Assembly (NCBI GenBank): GCA_015680905.1
Contig: CM027385.1
Coordinates: 78,451,501 to 78,515,500, forward strand
DNA from: Coptis chinensis
Taxonomy: Eukaryota > Streptophyta > Magnoliopsida > Ranunculales > Ranunculaceae
DNA: 64,000 bases
Direction: 5' to 3'
A model generated the notes under the pieces. That model was not told the DNA's origin and made no database searches. It worked only from the letters and a program-made list of their open reading frames with translations. Both the position numbers and the translations under genes were made by a program. Of the stretch, positions 26,501-35,150 are shown piece after piece (position 1 is the stretch's first letter; each line of letters opens with the position of its first letter).

Positions 26501-29282
26501 CGGTTTGCCGCCATAGCGTAAGTCTCGCATGAAGGCGCCGAGTACGAGGGCGACGCTCGACGGCGACTCGATCGAGAGACAATAGGCATGTGCTTCTTCG
26601 AGAGTTGGGAGCGGATGCTTGTCAAGCGGATGAACAAAGCATACTCAAACTTCGGGATTGAGCCCGCCAAGAAATTGAAATACTCGATTCTTTCTCCACA
26701 ATTTTGCATAAATCTCGGCCTTTGATTAGTCGGGCCATTCAATAAAACTATCATAATGAGATAGTTTTTCCCAACCAGATCAAAGTCTCGCATAGTACGC
26801 CCCAAGAGATCGAGTTCCCTGTTTGAAATTTCCAATCTCATTGGAAAGTTGGAAATTCCTTGCATTATTTTGTCTTTGAGAATATACAAATAAGATATGC
26901 AGTGTCTGTAAAATAGCCAGCAGAAATCGTTGGTTGCATAGAATTAATCAACCAAGTCCTCACCATAGAATCATCTGAGAACCACTTAGCATGCCGGATC
27001 GGTTTACGTAGGTGCCTTTTCTCGTGCCTTAAGAAATCCTATCTTTCCACGGCCTCCAACAAACAATTTTACAGACTGTGCCCATCGAACATAGTTCAAA
27101 CCATCTAGTAGCTATGAGGTAACTTTCAAATTCGAATTATCATGAACAGGGTAAAAGGACTGAACATCTTCACCTGTTCTAACCGAAGAAACCGTCGAGA
27201 TAGTAGACTCATCACTATTAGTCATATCGATTAAATAATTACCTCAAAAATAATAAACAGATCTGAGATTCAGATCAACACCTATCGCATCTCACGATTG
27301 GTTAAAAAAAAAAAAAAAAAAAACGCAGAAGCTTAGGTTGCAATCAGAACAATTTGCTTTAATAGTTCTGATATCATGTAGAAAGTAATTTAGGGAAAAG
27401 TTAAGTGAATGAGAGAGCTCATCATTTATATTTATAGAATCATAATAGAACCCTAGAAAGGGTAATAAAATAATTACAGAGGTAATATAGGAAAAATACT
27501 ATAATAGCCCTGCTAACAGAGTGGCCCCAACACTTGCATAGCCTAAGAGCACATCAAGGTATGCAATGCCTTCGGTGAATCAACATCAATGGACTACTGT
27601 GAAACCAAAGGAAGAAAGAGGATCCAAGTGCATTCTTCAGGAGAAATAGAGCATACACTTGCAATGATGAAGAATGTAAAGTCACTAATCAAAAACAAAA
27701 TAGATGAGATGTCTTGAAGACTACACCAAAGACCTTATTCTTGGACTCACTTATGTGTGTTGTGCTTGTGAAGGTTTCTTTTGTAGCTAGGAGAAAATGC
27801 AGACTCATCTCAGGAAGGATCAACCTAAGATAGTGAAGGAAATCATGATGAGAAAGTAGGATTTTGATATCCCTACTTTCGTAGGTTAGATTGATGCATG
27901 TCTAGTGTATCATCTCTTTTATGTTAGGCTTGAATTGAAATAGCGATTAGCTTGTGTATGGCTTGATGCCCGTTGAACTTGTAAGTTTATTGTGTTACTC
28001 CCTTTAATGATCTAATTCTAAGGGGGTTTTTGTAAGGTTCTATCTTTGGCAATAAAACGGCCGTCTGCCGTAACCCCAACTTAATTTTTTTTTTAAATGA
28101 TCTCCCTGAGCTCAGTTTTTGGACTTGTGCAAGTAAGGAGATAGCAGTACCAGTGTTTAGTACTTCAGTAGTACAAACTAACTAAAAGTTTCTTGCTGCA
28201 AAGCCTGGTAAATTTCTGGGACTCGGTACTAGTACAAGTATATACAACCATCTATCTCCTAATTAAGATAAAAAAACACTGCTGCATCCAAACATCTGGG
28301 TGAACTGTGAAAGTGTGAAGTATCAAACTTAGATTAAGTATGAAGATCTTCTTTTACTGTAACAGGTAACTACATGTAATTATTACCATGACTTACCGGT
28401 AGTTTTGCTGAACATCTTCGCAACAAGCACTAATATATAATATTGACCATTTCTAAATAAAGACATAAGTGGGTCTTATCTTGCTTTCTTTGATTTAAAG
28501 GGATATACTGCTGGAGTTTTCTAAGCATGTTCAAGTATTAGGGGATACTTTGTCTGAAGTTATATCAGAGGCTCTCGGACTCAACTCGAACCATCTTAAA
28601 GACATGGGTTTTGTGGAGGGTCTTTCTGCTGCATGTCACTATTATCCAGCATGTCCAGAACCAGAACTGACCATGGGAACCACCAAGCATTCTGATCCTG
28701 ATTTCTTCACTGTCCTACTACAAGATCACCTAGGAGGTTTACAAGTTCATCACGAAAACCAATGGGTTGACGTCTCTCCCCTGCGTGGAGGTTTAATAAT
28801 AAATATAGGTGACATTCTTCAGGTAAATTAATTAAGCATTGTTTTTTTTCTCTAACTTGTTCTACAAAAATCACATTTTCCCATTATTTAGCGTGTTGAG
28901 ACATGTTGCTCTAAGGAACCCCTTGAAAGAATTAAGACACACTTACAATTTCCCACAGTATATAAGTTTATTTGATTTTAAATTTATTTCGAGTACGTTT
29001 AATTTTGGTTGTGGACGTCCTGTCCTAATGCAGCTTGTCTCGAATAATAAACTTAAGAGCAGTGAGCACAGAGTGCTTGCCAAAAGAGAAGGGCCAAGAA
29101 TTTCTGTGGCATGCTTCTTCAGGCCAGGTTTGCAGTCGACCAAGGTATATGGTCCCATCAAAGAGTTGCTGTCAGAACAAAATCTTCCCCTATTCAGGGA
29201 AACTACTGTACGTGATTACCTTGCTTACTACTCTAGCAAAGGATTGGATGGGGAGTCTGCTCTTACACATTTTCTCTTGTGA
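10983..29282 (+). CDS. 2-oxoglutarate/Fe(II) dioxygenase, ACC-oxidase-homolog type, gene 1 (join 10983-11518, 28501-28822, 29034-29282)
   Basis: Three exons splice in frame to 368 residues, the usual length of the family. The N-terminal DIOX_N domain shows [10 protein letters not shown] and [11 protein letters not shown]. The catalytic jelly-roll shows HSD (H242, D244), H298 in [10 protein letters not shown], and RIS (R308, S310) for 2-oxoglutarate. [13 protein letters not shown] and SPAANWRDS are hallmarks of the plant clade annotated as '1-aminocyclopropane-1-carboxylate oxidase homolog'. That clade includes specialised-metabolism oxygenases (BX6, GSL-OH, D4H and tomato E8 are known relatives), and true ACC oxidase is a separate group. 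The substrate cannot be inferred; the protein is probably cytosolic (no signal peptide). Introns are phase 2 and phase 0 with GT/AG borders. Intron 1 is 16,982 bp because of nested transposons, so the gene may be poorly expressed despite intact exons. Confidence 0.88.
11833..12825 (+). pseudogene. DUF4283/zinc-knuckle protein, N-terminal half (broken), gene 1 copy
   Basis: Begins [19 protein letters not shown] and hits a stop after 23 codons. The frame then shifts to a stretch with [21 protein letters not shown] and a further stop, then reads on in pieces through [12 protein letters not shown] and [14 protein letters not shown]. This is the DUF4283 fold common in plant LINE ORF1 proteins. A single-base frameshift shared with the gene 3 copy precedes [18 protein letters not shown], a CCHC-like knuckle. 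The gypsy element cuts the ORF at 12826 and it resumes at 22346. Confidence 0.75.
12826..13375 (+). repeat. Gypsy 5' LTR
   Basis: 550 bp, TGTGTGTACCC...CCCCGACA. Confidence 0.9.
13381..13398 (+). other. Gypsy primer binding site
   Basis: TGGCGCCGTCTGTGGGGA lies 5 bp after the 5' LTR. This sequence is the usual tRNA primer site of plant Tat/Athila gypsy elements. Confidence 0.8.
14489..15148 (+). pseudogene. Gypsy gag (frameshifted)
   Basis: Two ORF pieces, 14489-14761 and 14831-15148, match the plant gypsy gag core: FSPFVNDI, then a [21 protein letters not shown] block and QRSIDSF, then a [21 protein letters not shown] block. At least one frameshift lies near 14760. Confidence 0.75.
15659..16012 (+). 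pseudogene. Gypsy aspartic protease region (degenerate)
   Basis: Shows PIIGFNGE, then [20 protein letters not shown], then [11 protein letters not shown]. This is the second half of the Tat-type protease (usually SxYNaILGRPWL...STyHq.lKFPT). The catalytic DSGSS-like segment upstream is not readable in frame. Confidence 0.65.
16190..17098 (+). pseudogene. Gypsy reverse transcriptase (frameshifted)
   Basis: ORF 16190-16636 carries the N-terminal RT part ([24 protein letters not shown]). ORF 16820-17098, with upstream codons, carries the active-site block [13 protein letters not shown] (YxDD) and [18 protein letters not shown]. Several frameshifts lie in between. Confidence 0.8.
17136..18001 (+). 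pseudogene. Gypsy RNase H and second archaeal-type RNase H (frameshifted)
   Basis: 17136-17366 matches the usual RNase H start ([21 protein letters not shown]). 17798-18001 contains [12 protein letters not shown] and [16 protein letters not shown], the NNxAEYxA and TDSxLV motifs of the additional archaeal-type RNase H in Tat/Athila elements. Confidence 0.75.
18683..19722 (+). pseudogene. Gypsy integrase (zinc part frameshifted, core end intact)
   Basis: 18683-18925 holds [15 protein letters not shown] and [14 protein letters not shown] (first catalytic Asp). The CVPC of the zinc site is out of frame. 19030-19722 is one clean ORF with VSDNGCQF (second Asp), [14 protein letters not shown] (catalytic Glu) and a long C-terminal domain ending in [10 protein letters not shown]. 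No chromodomain is visible. The clean block is rich in CAG/CTG, unlike the upstream frameshifted part. Confidence 0.85.
19723..20805 (+). other. Gypsy 3' non-coding region
   Basis: No coding signal between the integrase stop and the repeat array. An A-tract lies at 20677-20692. The remainder shows nothing I can assign. Confidence 0.6.
20806..21600 (+). repeat. CCGGTTCAGG minisatellite in the gypsy 3' region
   Basis: About 25-bp imperfect units around a core CAGCCGGTTCAGG-TTTTC recur some 30 times. They group in two larger blocks, each introduced by the same GTGCACTTCAACTCTTGACC (20764-20783 and 21243-21262). Variants CCGGGTCA and CTGGTTCC are interspersed. Confidence 0.85.
21797..22345 (+). 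repeat. Gypsy 3' LTR
   Basis: 549 bp, preceded by the purine tract GAAGAGGGGGCAA. Some differences from the 5' LTR fall at CAG/CTG words (GGACCAGTTTG against GGACGGTTTG; TACTGAGG against TACGGAGG). Confidence 0.9.
22346..22680 (+). pseudogene. Retroposon I ORF, middle piece (gene 1)
   Basis: Continues the DUF4283 protein after the gypsy insertion ([18 protein letters not shown], then [21 protein letters not shown], an acidic linker). It ends at GATAGAGTG where copia I is inserted. Confidence 0.7.
22681..22823 (-). repeat. Copia I LTR (3' on the sense strand)
   Basis: TGTAGAAAG...CTGCTAACA, 143 bp; about 6-7 differences by eye from its partner. Confidence 0.9.
22978..24128 (-). pseudogene. 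Copia I reverse transcriptase/RNase H (frameshifted)
   Basis: 22978-23526 is a clean RNase H block ([70 protein letters not shown]). 23544-23843 includes [10 protein letters not shown], the RT YVDD site. The N-terminal RT is broken by frameshifts to about 24128. Confidence 0.85.
24387..25531 (-). pseudogene. Copia I integrase and linker (frameshifted)
   Basis: 24387-24956 starts [18 protein letters not shown], the conserved block downstream of copia integrase, followed by a Pro/Ser-rich linker. Integrase pieces ([28 protein letters not shown]) lie between 24968 and 25531 in different frames. The same region in gene 2 (41847-42263) is in frame. Confidence 0.8.
25449..26189 (-). pseudogene. 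Copia I protease and GAG-pre-integrase domain
   Basis: [18 protein letters not shown] is the copia protease site. Asp is kept, but the usual DSGAT reads DLGAT, a change at the catalytic Ser. [20 protein letters not shown] and [10 protein letters not shown] are the GAG-pre-integrase zinc motif. The gene 2 copy shares DLGAT. Confidence 0.85.
26236..26889 (-). pseudogene. Copia I gag
   Basis: Carries the CCHC knuckle [14 protein letters not shown] followed by PPGFQPPQ, typical of copia gag. The more N-terminal gag (WAQSVKLF... in gene 2 at 43616-43861) lies at about 26890-27220 but is frameshifted. An A-tract is present at 27302-27323. Confidence 0.8.
27377..27518 (-). repeat. Copia I LTR (5' on the sense strand)
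   Basis: 142 bp, next to the tRNA-Met-type primer site at 27365-27376. Confidence 0.9.
27519..27859 (+). pseudogene. Retroposon I ORF, C-terminal piece with C2H2-like finger (gene 1)
   Basis: Continues the retroposon protein ([30 protein letters not shown]), then after a frameshift CLEDYTKDL and a finger of the form CCACEGFFC(S/Y)xEKxQTHLRxD, ending KEIMMRK* at 27857-27859. The equivalent part of retroposon II (48818-49267) is an uninterrupted ORF. Confidence 0.7.
28501..28822 (+). CDS. Gene 1 exon 2
   Basis: Acceptor TTGATTTAAAG|GGATATACTG; donor CTTCAG|GTAAAT. Codes residues 179 (last base) to 286, including [20 protein letters not shown] with two iron ligands. Confidence 0.88.
29034..29282 (+). 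CDS. Gene 1 exon 3
   Basis: Acceptor CCTAATGCAG|CTTGTC. Codes residues 287-368 with the third iron ligand (SEHRVL) and RIS, ending ALTHFLL and TGA at 29280-29282. About 700 bp of non-coding downstream sequence follows, repeated after gene 2. Confidence 0.88.
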   Translation, partial: LVSNNKLKSSEHRVLAKREGPRISVACFFRPGLQSTKVYGPIKELLSEQNLPLFRETTVRDYLAYYSSKGLDGESALTHFLL

Positions 29283-30029
29283 CTTTGGATTGGTCCTTGG
29301 AAGACTTTATAGCTACTACAAATGGTTATTTCATGGAAGGGTACCTTGTTTACATTTGTATTTAGAGACAGATGCATGTCATGGTAGTGATTTTGGTGGT
29401 TGTGCTCCTGTTGCCGAAGTTGGGCCTAGATATATGCATGCAGGGGCACTGAAGTTAGAGAGGAGACTTTCTTGGATTAAAAACGAAGTATAGATGAAAG
29501 TTTGCATTTTAGGTCCCAAAAACCTTCTTCACAGTCCACTGTTGGTATTGAATCCGTAACAGATATATATGAACGATGACATTGATAATGTCATCTTTAA
29601 TATTGTTTTAGAACGTGTCTATCTGTCTGTCTCTGGTTCATAATTCATAGTGTGCATTTAAATTTTAATGAGGTTGCATGCGTGACTAAAACTTCTTGAT
29701 GGAATCAAGGGACCACTCTCTATTTCTGCATTTCTTTTATTGCTTTGACTGAGAGCATCCATAATTCCATAACCACTTAATCTAGTGAAGAGTAGTCTCT
29801 TCCCCCTAATCTCTTTAGAAAAAGCATGCTTGAGTGCTTGACTATACTGAAGTGAATCTATTATAAAATGCAGAACTGATTAACGTGGGGATTTTGTCGG
29901 TGATAGACATGTTCAAACTCACATGATTGTTTTGTTGTGGGATTCATACAAGCTTGTCCTATCCTTGTTTCTTATTAGTTAAGTACAATACAGACAGAGA
30001 TCAAAGCCGGAAATCTCCCTAGACAAAAA

Positions 30030-30302
30030 ATGTTGTCCACCATGATTGAAAATCCAATCAAAACTCAATCAGATTATGATCGAAAACAAGAACTGGAATC
30101 ATTTGATGATACTAAAGCCGATGTGAAAGGACTGGTTGATGAAGGTGTCACGAAAACCCCTCAAATATTCATCCACCCACCATCATCAGTTGATCTCAAC
30201 AAAAATACATCTCTGGGTAACTACAGAATTCCAGCGATAGACTCAAAGGTGTCAAAAATGTTACAACTCGGTCGTAGCATCGTTGAAGAAGTACGTCGTT
30301 AA
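30030..30302 (+). pseudogene. Truncated dioxygenase exon 1, after gene 1
   Basis: Matches the first about 90 residues of the dioxygenase ([46 protein letters not shown]). A frameshift follows at DSKVSKM, and it ends at VEEVRR followed by TAA, where the homology stops. No exons 2 or 3 follow. An upstream region like that of the true genes precedes it. Confidence 0.9.
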
Positions 30303-30381
30303 ATCAACTTTCAAACTACACTGTCAACATTGATTTCTCTACTATATTTTTTTTTTATGTCGATCCTTGTGATGTACTTTT

Positions 30382-31117
30382 TGATGGGGATTATACCAAT
30401 ACCAATCGATTCCCCACTACACAGATAACTTGTATTTGAACACAATTCAACTCCGGACAAAATCTAAATATCAACTACAACCTATACTAACATGCCCAAC
30501 TCGCTAAACAACTATTAACAACAGATAATAATGTAAAGCAGTAAAAGCAAACCAAAACACAAAGATTTACCGTGGTTCGGCCAATGATGCCTACTTCCAC
30601 AAGAGCCAGTTCTTTATAAAGTGAGAAGAAAGATTACAATCTCTCCTTTCAGTCTCTCACCTTACTAGATCACTCTTATCTCTTTACAGGGTTGTATCTC
30701 TGTAAAGGTTATCTCTCAATCTTGATAGCTTTCAAGATTGGGTTTCTCTCTCTCTTTGTTTTTGGTCTGGATTCCAATCCTTCTGACTTGGTTAGTTAGG
30801 TTTTCCAAAACCTTGATTTTTGGTTTTTATCTCCAAAAACCAAATTTCATGGTGATTCTTTGTGGCGAGGCCCACGAAATTAGACACTGGCGCTGGCGCC
30901 GCTTTGAAAGCGGGTCGCCCAACGTCTCGAGTCCGGGCTGGTCGCTTTCCTTTGCTGGTCTGGCGATTCTAACGATCGAGTCTTCGATGCTGGTCGCGCC
31001 AATATCTTGGAACTCGGAGCGGGTGTGCCCTTTTTGGCCAGCTCTTCGGCGAATCCGGCGAATTTGCTCCGTTTCTCTCGACTCTGTTTCTCTCCTCATG
31101 TGAGGGATAACTCGACA
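30382..31117 (-). repeat. Copia II left LTR
   Basis: 736 bp, TGATGGGGATTATACC...AACTCGACA. The right LTR is about 115 bp shorter through an internal deletion. Confidence 0.88.
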
Positions 31118-31308
31118 ATCTCCCCCTCGAGCGGTGAGGGGGATACCTCCATGCAATTGCCAAATCGCAGGAGGAGTCCGCTACCATTCCGGGCGGTAGC
31201 ACAACAAATATCAAACTTACCTTTTCGGTAAGACTTTGGTCATCATATCCAACCCGTTCTTGTCGGTATGGATCTTCTCGATACACAAATGCTTGTCTTC
31301 GAAAGTAC

Positions 31309-32236
31309 TTATCTAATCAATGATAACGCACGATATATGTGCTTGGATCTAGAATGAAAACTTCGGATTCTTGCTCTTTGGAGTGGATGGCGCCCGCCAC
31401 ATAGAACTACAAACTGTTTACGCTTTAGCCCTAGTTCGTCGAAGAACCTCTTCATCCATAGCATCTCTTTGCAACACTCGGTGGTCGCAATATACTTTCG
31501 GCTTCGTAGTGGAGAGGGCAACACACTTTTGCAACTTAGATTGCCAAGAAACCGCTCCCCCGCAAAAGTAACCGGATAACCGGAGGTGGACTTCATCGAG
31601 TCAACATCACCTGCCATGTCTGCATCAGTGTAGGCTTCAAGTAAGGGCTTACTTCCACCAAAGCACAAACATGATTTAGAAGTGCCTTTGAGATATCTCA
31701 ATATCCACTTAACACCTTCCCAATGCTCCTGACCCGGATTTGACAGAAATCTATTTACAACACTAACGGCGAAAGCAATATCCGGTCTAGTACACACCAT
31801 GGCATGCATACATCAAACTGCCCACTGCGGATGCATAAGGAATCTTTTCCATCTGACTCTGCTCATGCTCACCCTTAGGACACATCTCTTTGGTCATGCG
31901 GGCCGCCACCAAGCGGATTAACCGACCGGGCTTCGCTTGATCCATGTTGAATCTCTTCAACACCTTCTCAATGTAGCTTTCTTGAGAAAGCCATAACTTT
32001 CCACTCTTTCTGTCACGAGTGATCCGCATCCCAAGTATCTGCTTTGCTTGACCCAAATCCTTCATCTCAAAGGACTTACTCAAGTCTTTCTTCAGCTTGG
32101 ATATTTTGTTGATGTTTGGGCCAACTATCAACATATCATCCACATACAGCAATAGCACTATGAAATTCCCATCTGGAAATCTCTGAACAAATGCACAATG
32201 ATCGGAACCAGACTTCTTGTATCCTTGCTTCGCCAT
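31309..32236 (-). pseudogene. Copia II reverse transcriptase and RNase H
   Basis: 31787-32236 has [27 protein letters not shown] and YIEKVLKRFNM. 31309-31809 has CTRPDIAFAVSVVNRF, LRYLKGTSKSCL, YTDADMAG and STSGY. A frameshift joins the two parts near 31800. The SKHI end of RNase H is distorted. Confidence 0.85.
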
Positions 32237-34077
32237 AAAGGAGTCAAACTTTATGTACCCTTTGTTTGATTGCTTGCTTCAACCCATACAAGCTCTTTAT
32301 CACCTTGCATACTAGGTGTTCCTTGCCTTTGACCTCAAACCCTACGGGTGGTCCATGTAGACATCTTCTTCAAGGTCTCCATGAAGAAAAGGCTGTCTTA
32401 ACATCTAGGCTGCTTTCAACCTCTAGGTTCATACTTTGCGGCCATACCCAATACCACCGGGAGAAGTCATCTTCACTACAGAGAGAAAATCTCATCAAAG
32501 TCAATCCCTTTCCTTTGACCAATCCCTTCACAACAAGGCGAGCTTTGTGCCTTGGGTGAGGATTGTTCTCCTCATGCTTGACTTTGTATATTCACTTATT
32601 CTTGAGAACTTTTCTCCCGTGGGTTTCTCAACTAACTTCGTAAGTGTGATTCTTATGCAAAGAATCCATCTCGTCATCATGGCCTTCAACCACTTTTCTT
32701 TGTGCGTACGCCTTCAAGTGCCTCTTGATAGTACATAGGTTCTCTACCATCCGATAGTAGCGACGTCACGTATGTGGTGGATACAGTTGAAGCTAGTCTC
32801 CCTCTGTCGGACCTCCTTGCCCCATCTGGCCGGTGCCTCGGGAGGTTGCACTACCGCTTGCTCTCGGTGGTGGTTCATGCATCTCATCCGCATCTTCTAT
32901 ACCAATAGGTTCTATCCCATCATGAGCAATAGGATTCTCGTCATGAGCTTCAAACTCATGGTTCTCTGCATTCTCAATGCCTACTCAGACGTTCCACGGT
33001 AGGAACTTCCGGTTCGAATCAACAAGATCATTGGTGAAAGCCGCAGCTTCTCACCCTCCTCTCAAAAGTCCTGCTATGGTTTGGTCTTCTAAGAACCAAC
33101 ATCTCGACCGGATTACCTTCTTGTTAATTGGATCATAGAGTTTGTAACCAAACTTTTCATCTCCATAACCCAGGAAAAATGCCTTTGCTTGGCTTTGTCA
33201 TCAAGCTTGGATCTCTCATCCCGGAATATGCACAAATGCCCCGCACCCAAATACCCTCAAGTATCTATAATCAACATATCTGCTGACCATACTCTCTCCG
33301 GATGATCACTATTGAGGCTTTTGCGGCGACAAGTTGATCACATGCACTACCAGACGCATTGCTTCTACCCAAAGTAGCTTATAGGTAGCTTAGAGTGAGA
33401 TAGCATGCATCTCATCCTCTACAATGGTGCGGTTCATTTCTCTCTGTTATTCCATTCATTTGCGCGTGTGTCTTGGGAGCGATGCGCGCTCATAACGAAT
33501 CCCATGACTCGGCAATACTCTTCAAATGGCCCAATGTACTCACACCCCCATTATCCGGCGCTTAATACACTTCAACAACTTCCGGTCTCTCTTTCCACCA
33601 TCTTTGTGGAATTTCTCAAACACGCCAAGTACTTCATCCTTGGTCTTCGGACTATAGGCCCATATCTTTCTTGACGATCATCAATGAATGTCAAAAGTCA
33701 CGGCTCCCCTGGTGGGACTTCACTCTCATAGGACCACATAAGTTGTTGCACTAGTTCAGGGCGGTGTCCTTTACGTGAGACGGGAATCTTTGGAAAGACA
33801 CCCGTGTTGCTTTCCTACCAAAGCGATGAGTACATGTATTTAAATGTGTACCTTTAATGTCCGCACGACCTTTTGCTTAGCAAGAACTTCCATCCCTTTT
33901 ATGCCCATGTGACCACGGTCTCTTGTGCCACGATTCGGATGAAGCTTCTTCACTACGCGCGTTTCGCTTTACACAAACTAGCTGTGTTTTGTAAAAGAGC
34001 AAGTTTTCTTTCCTCGCTCAATGGAACCTCGCTTTCGGTTTCCATACCCGTTACCAAACGAGTTTACAAAGCCATCG
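32237..34077 (-). pseudogene. Copia II N-terminal RT and integrase (degenerate)
   Basis: No long minus-strand frame survives. Short matches in shifting frames carry RT and integrase fragments. The order RT, integrase, protease is inferred from the clear blocks on either side. Confidence 0.5.
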
Positions 34078-34332
34078 TCATCTAATTTCCCGGCCGAAAT
34101 TAGGCTTAACCGTATGTCGGGGACATGTCTTACATCCTTCGAGTGTCAAGGTATAGCCGACATTGGTTTCTACATGAACATCTCCAATGCCTATAATCTT
34201 GAGACTCCATTTGTTACCCATCCTTACTTCACCATATTCACCATAGCCGTAGGTAGTGAAGAATCCCGCGTCTTGTGTGACGTGATAGGATGCTCCTCCC
34301 GTATCTATCACCCACTCTCGTATCCTCGACAT
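34078..34332 (-). pseudogene. Copia II protease
   Basis: WVIDTGGASYHVT is the copia protease site (usually W.lDSGAs.Hvt), with an extra Gly. YGYGEYGEVRMGN and DVHVETNVGYTLTLEG follow as in Tork-type proteases. A zinc knuckle CYYCATKGHFG is encoded upstream at about 34500-34535. Confidence 0.75.
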
Positions 34333-35150
34333 GAGGTACTAAGACAAAGACACACCACAATCGACCTGATTCCCCATTCAGTCGCCGACTAGTCGCGGTA
34401 GTATCTCGCACTTTGTGTTTCCGTTCCCTCCGCACCATGTCTTCATGTACCGCGGTTATTCTTCTCATCCCTCTTCGTGTTCTCAGACTCATATCCGAAG
34501 TGGCCTTTGGTGGCACAATAGTAACATTGCCCTCGCCTTAGGAGTTCTAGCTTCACCCCTAGATTTATACATCATCACCTCTAGAGCGAGATGGTTTTAC
34601 GTTTCGACCTCTCCCCGTTTCTCGTGAAAAGGATCTCTCGAGGAGAGGAGCCGCTTCTTCCACTCCTTCTAGTCTCCTCATTCAACAAAGACATGGTAGC
34701 CATTTCCATGGTAACAATTCCATCCTTGGTCGCTCCATGTGGAAACCGCTAATGTCTCCCAACTTTCGGGTAGAGCCTAATAGAAACAAAGCTTCAACTT
34801 CGTCTCCCAAATTGATCTTCATCAAATGCATCGATTGATGATATTTCGTACTTCATTAAGATGCTTTCGGACATTGAAGAACCTTTTTGGTGCCGTGGTT
34901 GCAAACTTCTTAACGACTAGCACTTTGTTTCCACCGGACTTCCTCTCACACAGTCTTCGAAGTTTCTTCCCACGGTGATCGGGCGTAGTCTCTTGGGACA
35001 CATGGTGAAAAACATTACATCGTCAATCCATTGTCGAATGTATCCAATCGCTTTTTACGTCGAGCTTTTTCTACTCAAACCTCATCGATTTTTCGGTTTT
35101 ACTCCTCATTCTCAATGGGAAGTGCCAAGTCCTGCGATATAAGCTATAGC

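Larger units (their letters stand above)
22681..27518 (-). mobile_element. Ty1/copia element I with 143-bp LTRs
   Basis: LTRs at 22681-22823 and 27377-27518. Perfect 5-bp target duplication GAGTG (22676-22680, 27519-27523) inside retroposon I. The sense strand is minus. A primer site TGATATCAGAAC (initiator tRNA-Met type) abuts the 27377 end, and a purine tract (plus-strand CTCCCCCTCAAG) abuts the 22823 end. Gene 3 has the empty site at 56771-56790. The LTRs are short for a full copia element. Confidence 0.9.
11736..28096 (+). mobile_element. Retroposon I in intron 1 of gene 1 (DUF4283 type, interrupted by two LTR elements)
   Basis: Flanked by a 14-bp target duplication: ATGATCTCCCAGAG (11722-11735) and ATGATCTCCCTGAG (28097-28110). 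Without the nested gypsy and copia elements it is about 2.0 kb (pieces 11736-12825, 22346-22680, 27519-28096). It has a 5' leader, one long broken ORF, a 3' UTR with AATAAAA and CCGTAACCCC, and a T-rich tail (TTAATTTTTTTTTT) before the duplication. The long TSD and lack of LTRs point to a non-LTR (target-primed) mechanism. No endonuclease or reverse transcriptase is present, so it must have moved in trans. Confidence 0.8.

Noticed and set aside
28839-29033. ORF start upstream of exon 3 ([11 protein letters not shown]...)
   Set aside because: This is intron 2 read through in frame; family members splice LQ directly to LVSNNKLKS.
29035-29493. 152-codon ORF overlapping gene 1 exon 3 (also after gene 2)
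   Set aside because: It is a shifted frame over exon 3 and the 3' flank; the dioxygenase frame explains the conserved bases.
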